A stretch of DNA of 64,000 nt from Nitrospirillum pindoramense (GCF_007827955.1 NZ_VITR01000009.1:1-64000); one strand, 5' to 3'. Positions 47,360-56,736 are shown, numbered from the stretch's first letter. Numbers and translations are program-made. Notes: generated from the sequence alone by a model not told the origin.

Positions 47360-47408
47360 CCGGACCGCCCGGTCCGGCCAACAGCTGCCATGCGTTGGGG
47401 ACACATAC

Positions 47409-49739
47409 ATGACCAAACTGTTTCGGCCGGCGACGGCCATGGCCACCCTTTTTCTGGCCGCCGCCCTGCATGCCCCCGCCGCCCAAGCCGCGGGCGGGGC
47501 CTCCGCCGATGCCTCCCCTGGGGGGGCGCCGGATACGGCCGACGCCGCCGGCGCGGCGTCTGACGGCACGCTGGACGACATCGTGGTGACGGCGGAACAG
47601 CGCGCGCAGACGCTGCAGTCCGCCCCCGTGGCCGTGCAGGCCGTGACCGGCGCCAGCCTGGCGGCCAACAGCCTGACCAACACCGCCGACCTGACCCGCG
47701 TGCTGCCGGCCCTGGTGGTGGCGCCGGCGGCGGGCGGCACGCCGCAACTCTACGTGCGCGGCATCGGCAGCTTCATCTCCACCAGCTATTCCGAGCCGGC
47801 GGTGGCCTTCAACCTGGACGGCGTCTATGTCCCCCGCCCGGCCGGCGCCAGCCTGGCCTTCTATGACCTGCGCCGCCTGGAGCTGCTGCCCGGCCCGCAG
47901 GGCACGCTGTACGGCCGCAACGCCTCCGCCGGCGTGCTGAACATCGTGCCGGAGGTGCCGGTGCTGGGCGAAACCTCGGGCCACGCCTCGCTGGAGTTCG
48001 GCAACTACAACCTGCGCAAGGGCGAGGGCGCCCTGAACGTGCCGCTGTCGGACAAGGCGGCGCTGCGCGTGGCCGGCCAGGTGGTGGACCGCAAGGGCTA
48101 TCTCTCCGACGGCTATGACGACGACCAGAGCCAGGCCGGCCGCGTGCAGGTGGCGCTGGAGCCGGCGGACGACTGGCATATCCGCTTCGCCGCCGACTAC
48201 GCCCACCGGGGCGGCAAGGGCGACGCGGAGGTGCAGTACCCCTTCGTGAACAGCGACAACCCGTGGGTGGGCCCGTCCGACCCGTCGGCGGTGAAGGCCT
48301 ATTACGCGGCGCTGCCGGCGGTGGCCCGCCTCAGCCCGCTGATCGGCAACGCTAAGAACGACGGCTTCATCGACGACAAGGGCTGGGGTCTGAAGACCGA
48401 CATCGCCAAGGACTTCAGCTTCGCCACCCTGACGCTGACCCCCGCCTATCGCGGCATGGATGAGGACTATCTGACCTACGTCCCCAGCGCCTTCCGCCTG
48501 ACGTCGCGGTCGCGCTCCACCTCGGTGGACGCGCGCCTGACCTCCAACGGCCAGGGGCCGCTGAGCTGGGTGGGCGGCGCCAGCTATTTCGATGAGAACC
48601 TGTACGCCGACCAGAACTTCAACAGCTTCATCCAGCACGCCGTCGGCAAGGGCGACCTGACGACGGAATCCGAATCCGTCTATGGCCAGCTCACCTACGC
48701 CGTGGTTCCCGACCTGCGCCTGACCGCCGGCGGCCGCCTGTCGCATGAGGAGAAGACGCAAGCCATCCTGTTCGGCAGCAACACCTTCTCCGCCGCCTCA
48801 CCCACCCTGCTGCGCCGCGACGACCGGCACGACTGGAACGGCACCAGCTGGAAGGCGGGGGCGGATTACGACCTGGCCCCCGGCTCGCTGCTGTATGCCA
48901 CCATCGCCACCGGCTACAAGGCGGGGGGCTTCTTCTCCGCCCCCGTCAGCCAGCGCGACCAGTACGGGCCGGAACACCTGACGGCCTACACCGTGGGCCT
49001 GAAGAACAGCCTGCTGGGCGGCAAGGCCCAGGTGAACCTGGAAGCGTTCGATTATGAGTACCGCGACCAGCAGATCAATTACACCGCCCCGGTGCTGACC
49101 GGCATCGCCCTGGCCCCCTACGCCGCCCTGTCCGTGACGCAGAACGCCGGCCGGGCGCACATGCGCGGCCTGGCGCTGGATGGCCGGTGGCAGGTGACGG
49201 CGGACGACCTGCTGACCGCCAGCGGCCAGTACCTGGACACCGCCTACGACGACCTCCACTACCGCTATTACAGCGGCCTGGGCCTGGCGCCGTCGGTGGG
49301 CTGCGCCTACACCAACGCCACCGCCGCGGCGGTGCCCAAGCCGGTCGGCGCCGCCAAGATCTGGGCGGTGGATTGCTCGGGCAAGCCGGCGGTCAACGCC
49401 CCGCGCTGGACCGCCACGCTGGGCTATCAGCACGACTTCCGCCTGGACGGCAACGGCACGGTGACGGCGGCGGCGGATGTCTACCTCTCCTCCTCCTACC
49501 ACACCGCCTATGACTACCTGGCCAAGCAGGTGCAGGGCGGCTATCACACCACCAACCTGCGCCTGACCTACACCCCGCAGCATGCGTGGTGGAGCCTGAC
49601 CGGCTACGTCAACAACGTGGAGAACCAGGCGGTGGTCAACATGGGCTATCAGCCCGTGCAGGCCCTGGGCGCCGGCTACAACACCGAAAGCATCCGGCCG
49701 CCGCGCCTCTATGGCGTGCGGGTGCGGGTGGCGTACTGA
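47409..49739 (+). CDS. TonB-dependent outer-membrane receptor 2
   Basis: A 776-residue paralogue of receptor 1. The signal peptide ends near APAAQA, then DIVVTAEQRAQ (TonB box region), the plug motifs LYVRGIGSFIS and GPQGTLYGRNASAGVLN, and a barrel ending YGVRVRVAY. Segments such as DNPWVGPSDP, FGNYNLRKG and NNVENQAVVN are shared with receptor 1. I start at 47409, where the signal peptide begins; the frame extends upstream to 47178 without a ribosome-binding site. Differences in the loops suggest related but different ligands. Confidence 0.9.
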   Translation: MTKLFRPATAMATLFLAAALHAPAAQAAGGASADASPGGAPDTADAAGAASDGTLDDIVVTAEQRAQTLQSAPVAVQAVTGASLAANSLTNTADLTRVLPALVVAPAAGGTPQLYVRGIGSFISTSYSEPAVAFNLDGVYVPRPAGASLAFYDLRRLELLPGPQGTLYGRNASAGVLNIVPEVPVLGETSGHASLEFGNYNLRKGEGALNVPLSDKAALRVAGQVVDRKGYLSDGYDDDQSQAGRVQVALEPADDWHIRFAADYAHRGGKGDAEVQYPFVNSDNPWVGPSDPSAVKAYYAALPAVARLSPLIGNAKNDGFIDDKGWGLKTDIAKDFSFATLTLTPAYRGMDEDYLTYVPSAFRLTSRSRSTSVDARLTSNGQGPLSWVGGASYFDENLYADQNFNSFIQHAVGKGDLTTESESVYGQLTYAVVPDLRLTAGGRLSHEEKTQAILFGSNTFSAASPTLLRRDDRHDWNGTSWKAGADYDLAPGSLLYATIATGYKAGGFFSAPVSQRDQYGPEHLTAYTVGLKNSLLGGKAQVNLEAFDYEYRDQQINYTAPVLTGIALAPYAALSVTQNAGRAHMRGLALDGRWQVTADDLLTASGQYLDTAYDDLHYRYYSGLGLAPSVGCAYTNATAAAVPKPVGAAKIWAVDCSGKPAVNAPRWTATLGYQHDFRLDGNGTVTAAADVYLSSSYHTAYDYLAKQVQGGYHTTNLRLTYTPQHAWWSLTGYVNNVENQAVVNMGYQPVQALGAGYNTESIRPPRLYGVRVRVAY

Positions 49740-49823
49740 CGTCACACGCTTGGCGCTGCTGATCCAAAGGGATAAACCCCTTATGGTTGCATGGCACCAT
49801 GGATGTTCCTGCTAGGATGAGGT

Positions 49824-49851
49824 GCGCCCGGGGATAACCCACCCCGGGCGC
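49824..49851 (+). terminator. Hairpin between TonB receptor 2 and the MoaF-like gene
   Basis: GCGCCCGGGG at 49824-49833 pairs perfectly with CCCCGGGCGC at 49842-49851. It lies 22 bases before the next start codon, so it could also affect translation of that gene. Confidence 0.5.
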
Positions 49852-49873
49852 CATCCTTTCGCGGAGACGTCCC

Positions 49874-50209
49874 ATGCCCACGCCCTTCCCCGCCGTCGGC
49901 CACTATTACCTGGTGACCTTCACCACCTTCCGGGTCGAACTGCACTTCACCTCGATCACGTCGCTGACCTACACCGTCATCAACCAGGACGGCAGCCGGG
50001 GCCAGTCCGAAACCGTGACCATCAGGGTGGGGGAGCTGCGCGACGACCAGTTCCTCGTGACCTGGCAAGAGGCCGACAAGACCACGGTGGTGCATGTCGA
50101 GGACTATGCCCGCCACACCATCGTCACCAACATCACCAACCCCGACCTGACCTTCGTCCAGGACCACGGCACCTTCGTCCAGGTGCCGGGGCCGGTGGGG
50201 ACGTGCTGA
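49874..50209 (+). CDS. MoaF-like domain protein
   Basis: A 111-residue cytosolic protein of beta-strand type. The segment VTIRVGELRDDQFLVTWQE followed by TTVVHVEDYARHTIVT resembles the lipocalin-like MoaF domain. MoaF-related single-domain proteins have no firmly assigned role. GGAG lies about eight bases before the ATG. It follows the TonB receptors on the same strand and precedes a lipase-like gene by 75 bases. Confidence 0.6.
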   Translation: MPTPFPAVGHYYLVTFTTFRVELHFTSITSLTYTVINQDGSRGQSETVTIRVGELRDDQFLVTWQEADKTTVVHVEDYARHTIVTNITNPDLTFVQDHGTFVQVPGPVGTC

Positions 50210-50284
50210 CGCCCTGCTGCGCACCCGACGTCACCCGGCTATGCTGCATGCTGGTATAGCGCCGAGGGGCAAGTCGGGGGGCCC

Positions 50285-51742
50285 ATGATCCTGGTTTTCG
50301 TGCATGGCTGGAGCGTCACCAGCGTCACCACCTATGGCGGCCTGCCGGACGCCCTGGTGCGGCAGGCGGCGCTGACGGCGCCCGGCCTGCCCCTGACAGT
50401 GGCGCACATCCACCTGGGCAGCTACATCAGCTTCCGCGACGCCATCGCCATGGCCGACGTGGTGCGGGCTTTCGACCAGGCCCTGCGCGACACGCTGCTG
50501 CCCGGCGCCCCGGCGGGGATGCCCCTGCCCGACTTCTCCTGCGTCACCCATTCCACCGGCGGCCCGGTGGTGCGGGAATGGGTGAGCCGGCTGTATGACG
50601 GCGGGACCGGCCTGCGGCGGCCGCCGCTGCGCCACCTGGTCATGCTGGCGCCCGCCAACCACGGCTCCCCCCTCGCCACCCTGGGCAAGGAGCGGGTGGG
50701 CCGCATCCGGGCCTTCTTCGACGGCGTGGAACCGGGGGAGCGCATCCTGGACTGGCTGGCCCTGGGCAGCGCCGACCAGTGGCGCCTGAACGGCCGCTGG
50801 CTGGAGTACGATCCCACGGCCGTGGACCTCTACCCCGCCGTGCTCACCGGCCAGGCCATCGATGGCCACTTCTACGACTTCCTCAATTCCTATCTGGCGG
50901 AGGAAGGGTCGGATGGCGTGGTGCGCGTGGCCGGGGCCAACCTGAACTGCCTGTTCCTGACGCTGGTGGAAACGGCGGCGACGGTGGACAACCGGCACCC
51001 GCATTTCGACGGGCGGCCGGCCGCCGCGCTCAGCCCCGATGGCGGGCCCCGGGCGCCCCGCCAGGCCCTGGCCTTCGGCGTCATTCCCGATGCCAGCCAT
51101 GCCGGCGACCGCCTGGGCATCATAGGCAGCGTCACCCCCCAGAACGCCGCCGCCAAGCCGGTGGTGGCGGAGATCCTGCGCTGCCTGCAGGTCGACAGCC
51201 CGGCGGCCTACGCGGCGTGCACGGCGGCGCTGGCCCACCTGACCGACGCCACCCAGCAGGCCGTGGCCCAGGCCAAGCCGCATGAGGGGCAGCGCCACTG
51301 CCAACTGGTCTTCCGCGTCCGGGATGACCAGGGCGACGCGGTGAACGACTTCGACCTCTATCTGCTGGGCGGCCCGGATTATAGCCCGGACGACCTGCCC
51401 CAGGGCTTTTTCGTCGACCGGCAGCGCAACAGCGTCTCACCCAACTGCCTGGTCTACTACCTGGATTACGACGTCATGGCGCGGTTGCCCGGCGCCCATT
51501 TCGGCCTGCGCGTCCAGGCGCGGCCGGCCGCCGACGGCGGTTTCGTCGGCTATGTCCCGGTGGAGTTCCACACCGACGGCGCCGGCCTGGCCATGGCCCT
51601 GCGGCCCAACCAGACGACCTATGTCGACGTGGTGCTGAAGCGCCACGTCGACCGGGCCGTCTTCCACCTGGACCCCGTGACGGCCCCCCTGGAAGACTTG
51701 AGGGACCGCCCGCCCAGCGGAACGGACGTCGATACGCCCTGA
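50285..51742 (+). CDS. Alpha/beta-hydrolase, lipase/esterase-like
   Basis: A 485-residue protein. The oxyanion strand FVHGWSV is at the very N terminus and the nucleophile Ser90 sits in CVTHSTGGPV, a G-x-S-x-G variant with His at the first position. A probable acid residue is in EEGSDGVVRV and a His in PDASHAGD. The C-terminal 170 residues form a separate beta-rich domain of unknown function. No signal peptide is visible. It may be a cytosolic esterase or a lipase toxin delivered by another system; the context does not decide. Confidence 0.65.
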   Translation: MILVFVHGWSVTSVTTYGGLPDALVRQAALTAPGLPLTVAHIHLGSYISFRDAIAMADVVRAFDQALRDTLLPGAPAGMPLPDFSCVTHSTGGPVVREWVSRLYDGGTGLRRPPLRHLVMLAPANHGSPLATLGKERVGRIRAFFDGVEPGERILDWLALGSADQWRLNGRWLEYDPTAVDLYPAVLTGQAIDGHFYDFLNSYLAEEGSDGVVRVAGANLNCLFLTLVETAATVDNRHPHFDGRPAAALSPDGGPRAPRQALAFGVIPDASHAGDRLGIIGSVTPQNAAAKPVVAEILRCLQVDSPAAYAACTAALAHLTDATQQAVAQAKPHEGQRHCQLVFRVRDDQGDAVNDFDLYLLGGPDYSPDDLPQGFFVDRQRNSVSPNCLVYYLDYDVMARLPGAHFGLRVQARPAADGGFVGYVPVEFHTDGAGLAMALRPNQTTYVDVVLKRHVDRAVFHLDPVTAPLEDLRDRPPSGTDVDTP

Positions 51743-51750
51743 GATTGTAC

Positions 51751-51781
51751 CAGCGGCACGAGATGTTGGCTCGTGTCGCTG
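51751..51781 (+). terminator. Hairpin after the lipase-like gene
   Basis: CAGCGGCACGAG at 51751-51762 pairs with CTCGTGTCGCTG at 51770-51781, one G-U pair included, nine bases after the stop codon. Confidence 0.55.
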
Positions 51782-51869
51782 TAGACCGCGACTGCGGGCG
51801 CCGGAGCGAGTACCGCAGGGCGCAGCGAGGAAGCCAAGCCAGCGGATGCTCGCGCCCGGCGAATGAGGG

Positions 51870-51897
51870 GGCATTTGACCGTTCAGGGTCAAATGCC
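51870..51897 (-). terminator. Hairpin after the SDR gene
   Basis: GGCATTTGACC at 51870-51880 pairs perfectly with 51887-51897 over six bases, just beyond the end of the minus-strand SDR gene. Confidence 0.6.
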
Positions 51898-51904
51898 AGG
51901 GGTA

Positions 51905-52711
51905 TCAACCCGCCTTGTAACGGCTGGCGGCGTGGTTGCGCGACAGGTTGGGGCCCAGGGCGTAGCGGGCCTTGCTGACCGCGTCGAAATCCGCCGGGTC
52001 GGGCAGAGAGGGGATGGTGACCAGTTCGCCCTGGTCCAGGCCGGCCAGCGCCGCGTCCACCATCTCCCCCACCTCCATGACCATGCTCTGGTCCAGGTCA
52101 TCGAAGGACTTGCCTACGCGGTCGAAAATCTCCGTCCGCGTCAGGCCGGGCAGCACCGCCTGGAAGCGCACGCCCGTCTTGCCGGCCTTGGCGGTCTCCG
52201 CCTGCAGTGACTGGGTCAGCGCCAGGACGAAGGCCTTGGTGGCGGCGTAGGTGGCGCTGAACATCTCCGGGATCAGGGCGACGACGGAGGCGATGTTGAT
52301 CACGGTCCCGGCACCCTTGGCGGCGAAGGCGTCGGTGGCGGCGATGGCCAGGCGGTTCACCGCCGTGACGTTCACGGCGATCATGCTGTCGTGATAGGCG
52401 ATGTCGCTGCCCAGGGAGGGGCCCTTCGGACCCAGGCCGGCATTGTTCACCAGCAGCGTGATGGCGGCGTCGCCGCGCAAACGGTGCTCCACCTTTTCCA
52501 CATCGGCCTGGACTGACAGGTCGGCCACCAGCACCTCGACCTTGACGCCAGTCTCGGCGCGCAGGCGGGCGGCGGCCTCCTCCAGCCGGTCCTGGTTGCG
52601 GGCCACCAGGATCAGGTCATGGCCCCGGCGGGCCAGGCGGTCGGCATAGGTGGCCCCGATGCCGGAGGAGGCGCCGGTGACGAGGGCGGTGCCCTTGGAA
52701 GACGTGCTCAT
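51905..52711 (-). CDS. Short-chain dehydrogenase/reductase (SDR)
   Basis: A 268-residue classical SDR: cofactor motif TGASSGIGATYADRLARRG, with RN at the end of the second strand favouring NADP, NNAG near residue 85, catalytic Ser in NIASVVAL and the YAATK pair. Members of this group reduce small carbonyl compounds. I start at 52711, the usual family start; AAGGAA lies about ten bases upstream. A palindrome in its promoter region suggests control by a TetR-type regulator not present here. Confidence 0.85.
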   Translation of the reverse strand: MSTSSKGTALVTGASSGIGATYADRLARRGHDLILVARNQDRLEEAAARLRAETGVKVEVLVADLSVQADVEKVEHRLRGDAAITLLVNNAGLGPKGPSLGSDIAYHDSMIAVNVTAVNRLAIAATDAFAAKGAGTVINIASVVALIPEMFSATYAATKAFVLALTQSLQAETAKAGKTGVRFQAVLPGLTRTEIFDRVGKSFDDLDQSMVMEVGEMVDAALAGLDQGELVTIPSLPDPADFDAVSKARYALGPNLSRNHAASRYKAG

Positions 52712-52762
52712 GAGGGACGGTTCCTTATGGGAAGGATGAGAGATTGCCGCCGGGATATTGTC

Positions 52763-52779
52763 ACTATCATCATGATAGT
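52763..52779. promoter_or_regulatory. Palindrome ACTATCAT-C-ATGATAGT
   Basis: A perfect 8-bp inverted repeat around one base, 52 bases upstream of the SDR start. It is a typical operator for a dimeric repressor. Confidence 0.5.
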
Positions 52780-52968
52780 CAATGGGCGTGATGCCGGCGC
52801 CTCGCAAGCCCGAAAGGGGGCGGCGGCAAGGATGGCCGGAACAGCCCGGACGGTCTTGAACGGAAAGGCCGCAAAGGGATGAGGGCGCCGGCGCCTCAGA
52901 CGGGGAAGCCCGTGAGGCCAGCCTTATCAGGGATCGTCATGCCCCAGGATAGGGACGGCATAGCGACC

Positions 52969-53229
52969 TCATGGGATGCCGGTTTCGGGTATATCGGTTC
53001 CGAAAGTGCGGGCGATTTCCTCCGGCAACGGCGCGTCGGAATCCGAACCGATGCGGATCTTGCCCTTCCACAGGCCAGGAACACGGGGTGCTGCGGTTGA
53101 GGCCAGTGGCACGAGGCGGGCCATGGGCCGTCCCGCCTTGGCGATGACGATCTCCTCCCCCGCGGCGGCCCGTTCAACCGGCTGTGACAGATGCGTCTTC
53201 GCGTCATAGAGATTGACGGGAGTAGCCAT
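52969..53229 (-). CDS. Phd/YefM-type antitoxin, apparently orphaned
   Basis: An 86-residue protein with the Phd/YefM N terminus: NLYDAKTHLSQPVERAAAGE and EIVIAKAGRPMARLVP. Such antitoxins bind the operon's promoter and neutralise a VapC or Doc toxin encoded directly downstream. I start at 53229, with AGGAGG six to seven bases upstream. No full toxin follows: only about 45 bases are left, with ATGAGG overlapping the antitoxin stop and a short PIN-like tail (RYAVPILG) before a stop. The toxin therefore appears deleted. Confidence 0.8.
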   Translation of the reverse strand: MATPVNLYDAKTHLSQPVERAAAGEEIVIAKAGRPMARLVPLASTAAPRVPGLWKGKIRIGSDSDAPLPEEIARTFGTDIPETGIP

Positions 53230-53290
53230 GATCATCCTCCTGACCAACTTGACCAAGCATGCCAGTCCCCCACACTTGGTCGAGTTGCCC

Positions 53291-56200
53291 TCACCGGAAG
53301 TTCCGCCCATCGGGGAAGGTCGCGTCCGCCCGGCGGGCGGGGGCGGCGCCAGTGGGTTCGTCCAAGCGGGACAGCAGGTCTGAGTAATCGATCAGGCGCT
53401 CAGCGCGGATGTGGGTGACGGGGGTGGCGCTGGGGCCCTGGTCGCGCGTCGGCGCGATCACCTTCTCCACCCGGCCCAGGCACAGCAGCAGGCGGCTGCC
53501 CAGGATGTGGCGGCGGAAGGCGGTGAAGGTCTCGGGCATCAGCACCAGGTTGGCGATGCCGCTCTCATCCTCCAGCGTGATGAAGATGACGCCCTTGCTG
53601 CTGCCCGGCCGCTGGCGCACCAGCACCAGGCCGGCCACGGCGACGCGGCTGCCGTCGGCCAGGGTCTCCAACGTTTCCGTGCGCATCAGGGGATAGCGGC
53701 GGGTCATCCTCTCCTTGGGCTCCGCCGCCAGGCGCGCCAGCCGCGCCACCACCGCGTCGCGCACCAGGCTCAGGGGATGGCGCTTCAGCGACAGGGACAG
53801 GCGGCTGTAATCCTCCACCAGATGCTCCCCCAGGGTCATGGCCGGCAGGGTGGCCAGGGACGGCTCCTCCGCCCAGGGGTCGCCCGTCCCTTCCTCCGCG
53901 TCCAGGGCGAGGTCCAGCAGGGGCGGCAGCCGCTCCCCCAGGGCGCTGACCGACCACAGCGCCTGGCGCCGGTCCAGGCCCATGGACTGGAAGGCGTCGG
54001 CCTCCGCCAGCAGCTCCAGGGTGCGGGGCGCCAGGCGGGCGCGGCGCCACAAATCCTGCGGGCTGGCGAAAGGCTCATGCCCCCGCGCCTCCAGCAGGGG
54101 CCGCACCGCCGCCTCGCTCAGGCCCTTGGCCAGGCGCAGGCCCAGGCGCAGGGTCTGGAAACGCTGCCCGCGCGCCGGCGGCTCCAGCCGGCTGTCCCAG
54201 TCGGAATGGTTCACGTCCGGCGGCCGCACCACCACGTCATGCTCCCCCGCGTCGCGCACGATCTGCGCCGGGGCGTAGAAGCCCATGGGCAGGCTGTTCA
54301 GCAGGGCGCAGGCGAAGACGTCGGGATAATGGCACTTGATCCAGGCGGAGGCGTAGACCAGCAGGGCGAAGCTGGCGGCGTGGCTTTCCGGGAAGCCGTA
54401 GGTGGAGAAGCCCTTGATCTGGTTGAAGCAGCGCTCCGCGAACTCCTCGGTGTAGCCGTTGCTCAGCATGCCGGTGCGGAACTTCTCCTCGAAGGTGTCG
54501 ATGTCGCCCAGCTTGCGGAAGCTGGCCATGGCCCGGCGCAGGCCGTCGGCCTCCGCCCCGGTGAAGCCGGCGCCGACGATGGCGATCTGCATCGCCTGCT
54601 CCTGGAACAGGGGCACGCCCAGCGTCTTCTGCAGCACCTTCCTCAACGCCTCGGACGGATAGTCCACCGGCTCCAGCCCCTGGCGGCGGCGCAGGTAGGG
54701 GTGGACCATACCGCCCTGGATGGGACCGGGGCGGACGATGGCCACCTGCACCACCAGGTCATAGAAGGTGCGCGGCCGCAGGCGGGGCAGCATGGACATC
54801 TGCGCCCTGCTCTCCACCTGAAACACGCCCAGGGTGTCGGCCGCGCACAGCATATCGTAGGTCGCCACGTCGTCTTGCGGGACGGTGGCCAGGTCCAGAT
54901 CCCGGCCGTAATGGTCCCGCAGCAGGGTGAAGGCCCGGCGCAGGCAACTGAGCATGCCGAGGCCCAGGACATCGACCTTCATCAGGCCGGCGGCGTCCAG
55001 ATCGTCCTTGTCCCACTCGATGTTCTGCCTGTCCTCCATGGCCGCGTTCATGATGGGGCAGAAGGTGGCCAGCGGCTTGGGCGTTATGACGAAGCCGCCG
55101 ACATGCTGCGACAGGTGGCGGGGGAATTTCGAGATCTGGCCCGTCAGGTCCAGCACCTGGCGCAGCAGCGGGTCGTCGGGGTCCAGCCCCGCCTCCCGCG
55201 CCCGCTCCTCCTCCGGCGTGCCGGTGCCCCAGCCGGAGATCATGGCCGACAGCTGGGCCACCGTGTCCTGGCTCATGCCCATGGCCTTGCCCACATCGCG
55301 CACAGCCCCCCGTGAGCGATAACAGATGACGGTGGCGGCGATGGCGGCGTGGTCGCGGCCATACTTCTCATAGATGTGCTGGATCACCTCCTCCCGCCGC
55401 TCATGCTCGAAATCCACGTCGATGTCCGGCGGCTCCTTGCGCGCGGTGGAGATGAAGCGTTCAAACAGCAGGCCGGTGTTCACCGGGTCGATGGAGGTGA
55501 TGCCCAGGCAAAAGCAGACGGCGGAGTTGGCGGCCGATCCCCGGCCCTGGCACAGGATGCCCTTCTCCCGGGCGAAGCGCACGATCTCATAGACCGTGAG
55601 GAAGTAGGAGGCGTAGCCCAGCTCCCCGATCAGGGCCAATTCCTTGTCGATCTGCTTTTGCACATCCTCCGGCACGCCCTCCGGATAGCGCTCCCGGGGA
55701 TAGCGCCAGATCGCCCCCGCCGCGGTCAGTTGGGCCAGGCGCCCTTGCGGGGTTTCACCCCCCTCCACCTCCGAGGGGTAGAGGTAATCGGCCCGCAATT
55801 CGCCGATGGAGAAGGTGCAGGCATCCACGATATCGCGGATGCGGGCCAGGGCGCGGGGATGGCGGTGGAACAGGCGCGCCATCTCCGCCGGCGGTTTCAG
55901 GTGGCGCTCGGCATTGGCGGCCAGGCGCCAGCCCGCCGTCTGGATGGTGCAATGCTCGCGGATGCAGGTCATCACGTCCTGCAGCGCCCGCCGGGCCGGG
56001 TGATGGTAATGCACGTCGTTGGTGGCCAGCGGCGACAGGCCGTGCGCCTCCGCCAAAGCCGCCAGCCGCTCCAGCCGCCGGGCGTCATCCCCCTGGTAGC
56101 GGTGGGTCAGGCACAGGCTGAGGGTGCGGCCGAAGCGGCGGCGGTAATCGGCCAGATCGGCGGCGAATCCAGTATCGAGACTGTCCGGCGGCACCACCGC

Positions 56201-56563
56201 CATCATCTGGCCGACGGCATGGGCCTCCACATCCGCGCGGGTCAGGAAGCATTGCCCCTTGGGCGCCCGGCGCATGCCCACCGTCAGCAGGGTGGACAGG
56301 CGGCCATAGGCCGCGCGGTCGGTGGGCCAGCACAACAACGACGGGCCGTCCGTCAAATCCAGCCGCGCGCCCACCACCAGGCGGAAATCCAGGTCACGCG
56401 CCGCCGCATGCGCCTGCACCACCCCCGCCAGGCTGTTGCGATCCGTCAAGGCCATGGCGCGATGCCCCAGCACCTTGGCCGCCTCCACCAGGTCAGCGGC
56501 CTTGGAGGCGCCGCGCAGGAAGCTGAAATTGCTGGCGACTTGAAGCTCGGAGTAGCTTTGCAT
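53291..56563 (-). CDS. dnaE2: DnaE2, error-prone DNA polymerase
   Basis: A 1090-residue C-family polymerase subunit. The PHP domain is at the N terminus (ASNFSFLRGASKAADLVEAA, LTDRNSLAG). The palm region has CQGRGSAANSAVCFCLGIT and PPDIDVDFEHERREEV, with the catalytic Asp residues. FPESHAASFALLVYASAW and a C-terminal OB domain follow. With ImuA and ImuB it carries out translesion, mutagenic repair after DNA damage. It is the last gene of the imuA-imuB-dnaE2 cassette, 173 bases after imuB. Confidence 0.95.
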   Translation of the reverse strand: MQSYSELQVASNFSFLRGASKAADLVEAAKVLGHRAMALTDRNSLAGVVQAHAAARDLDFRLVVGARLDLTDGPSLLCWPTDRAAYGRLSTLLTVGMRRAPKGQCFLTRADVEAHAVGQMMAVVPPDSLDTGFAADLADYRRRFGRTLSLCLTHRYQGDDARRLERLAALAEAHGLSPLATNDVHYHHPARRALQDVMTCIREHCTIQTAGWRLAANAERHLKPPAEMARLFHRHPRALARIRDIVDACTFSIGELRADYLYPSEVEGGETPQGRLAQLTAAGAIWRYPRERYPEGVPEDVQKQIDKELALIGELGYASYFLTVYEIVRFAREKGILCQGRGSAANSAVCFCLGITSIDPVNTGLLFERFISTARKEPPDIDVDFEHERREEVIQHIYEKYGRDHAAIAATVICYRSRGAVRDVGKAMGMSQDTVAQLSAMISGWGTGTPEEERAREAGLDPDDPLLRQVLDLTGQISKFPRHLSQHVGGFVITPKPLATFCPIMNAAMEDRQNIEWDKDDLDAAGLMKVDVLGLGMLSCLRRAFTLLRDHYGRDLDLATVPQDDVATYDMLCAADTLGVFQVESRAQMSMLPRLRPRTFYDLVVQVAIVRPGPIQGGMVHPYLRRRQGLEPVDYPSEALRKVLQKTLGVPLFQEQAMQIAIVGAGFTGAEADGLRRAMASFRKLGDIDTFEEKFRTGMLSNGYTEEFAERCFNQIKGFSTYGFPESHAASFALLVYASAWIKCHYPDVFACALLNSLPMGFYAPAQIVRDAGEHDVVVRPPDVNHSDWDSRLEPPARGQRFQTLRLGLRLAKGLSEAAVRPLLEARGHEPFASPQDLWRRARLAPRTLELLAEADAFQSMGLDRRQALWSVSALGERLPPLLDLALDAEEGTGDPWAEEPSLATLPAMTLGEHLVEDYSRLSLSLKRHPLSLVRDAVVARLARLAAEPKERMTRRYPLMRTETLETLADGSRVAVAGLVLVRQRPGSSKGVIFITLEDESGIANLVLMPETFTAFRRHILGSRLLLCLGRVEKVIAPTRDQGPSATPVTHIRAERLIDYSDLLSRLDEPTGAAPARRADATFPDGRNFR

Positions 56564-56601
56564 GTTCCCTCAAGCGCCGGGCGGGAGTTGATGTTTCGTA
56601 T

Positions 56602-56636
56602 CCTCAAGCGCCGGCGGGCCATCCGGCCCTTGGCTA
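56602..56636. repeat. Dispersed intergenic repeat, copy 2
   Basis: CCTCAAGCGCCGGCG, then GCCATCCGGC and CTTGGCTA, matching copy 1. A partial third copy (CCTCAAGCGCCGG) is at 56568-56580. All lie outside or at the edge of coding sequence, here between imuB and dnaE2. Confidence 0.6.
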
Positions 56637-56736
56637 TCCTCCCTTTTCAGTCCGCTACCGCTCCCCGAAAAGGTCCGGCGGCCGCAGTCGCGGCCTAGTC
56701 GCTACGCTCCGGAAGAAATTCTTACGCGGGCAGACG

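Larger units (their letters stand above)
47022..47408. other. Region between the tandem TonB receptor genes
   Basis: It holds a terminator hairpin, a copy of a dispersed repeat at 47060-47096, an AT-rich promoter-like patch (about 47240-47285) and the leader hairpin of receptor 2. Confidence 0.5.

Noticed and set aside
52896-53207. Second minus-strand frame over the antitoxin region as a toxin gene
   Set aside because: It overlaps the antitoxin in another frame and lacks PIN-domain acidic motifs.
53411-55315. 634-codon plus-strand frame opposite dnaE2
   Set aside because: Antisense shadow rich in Gln, His and Arg without any motif.
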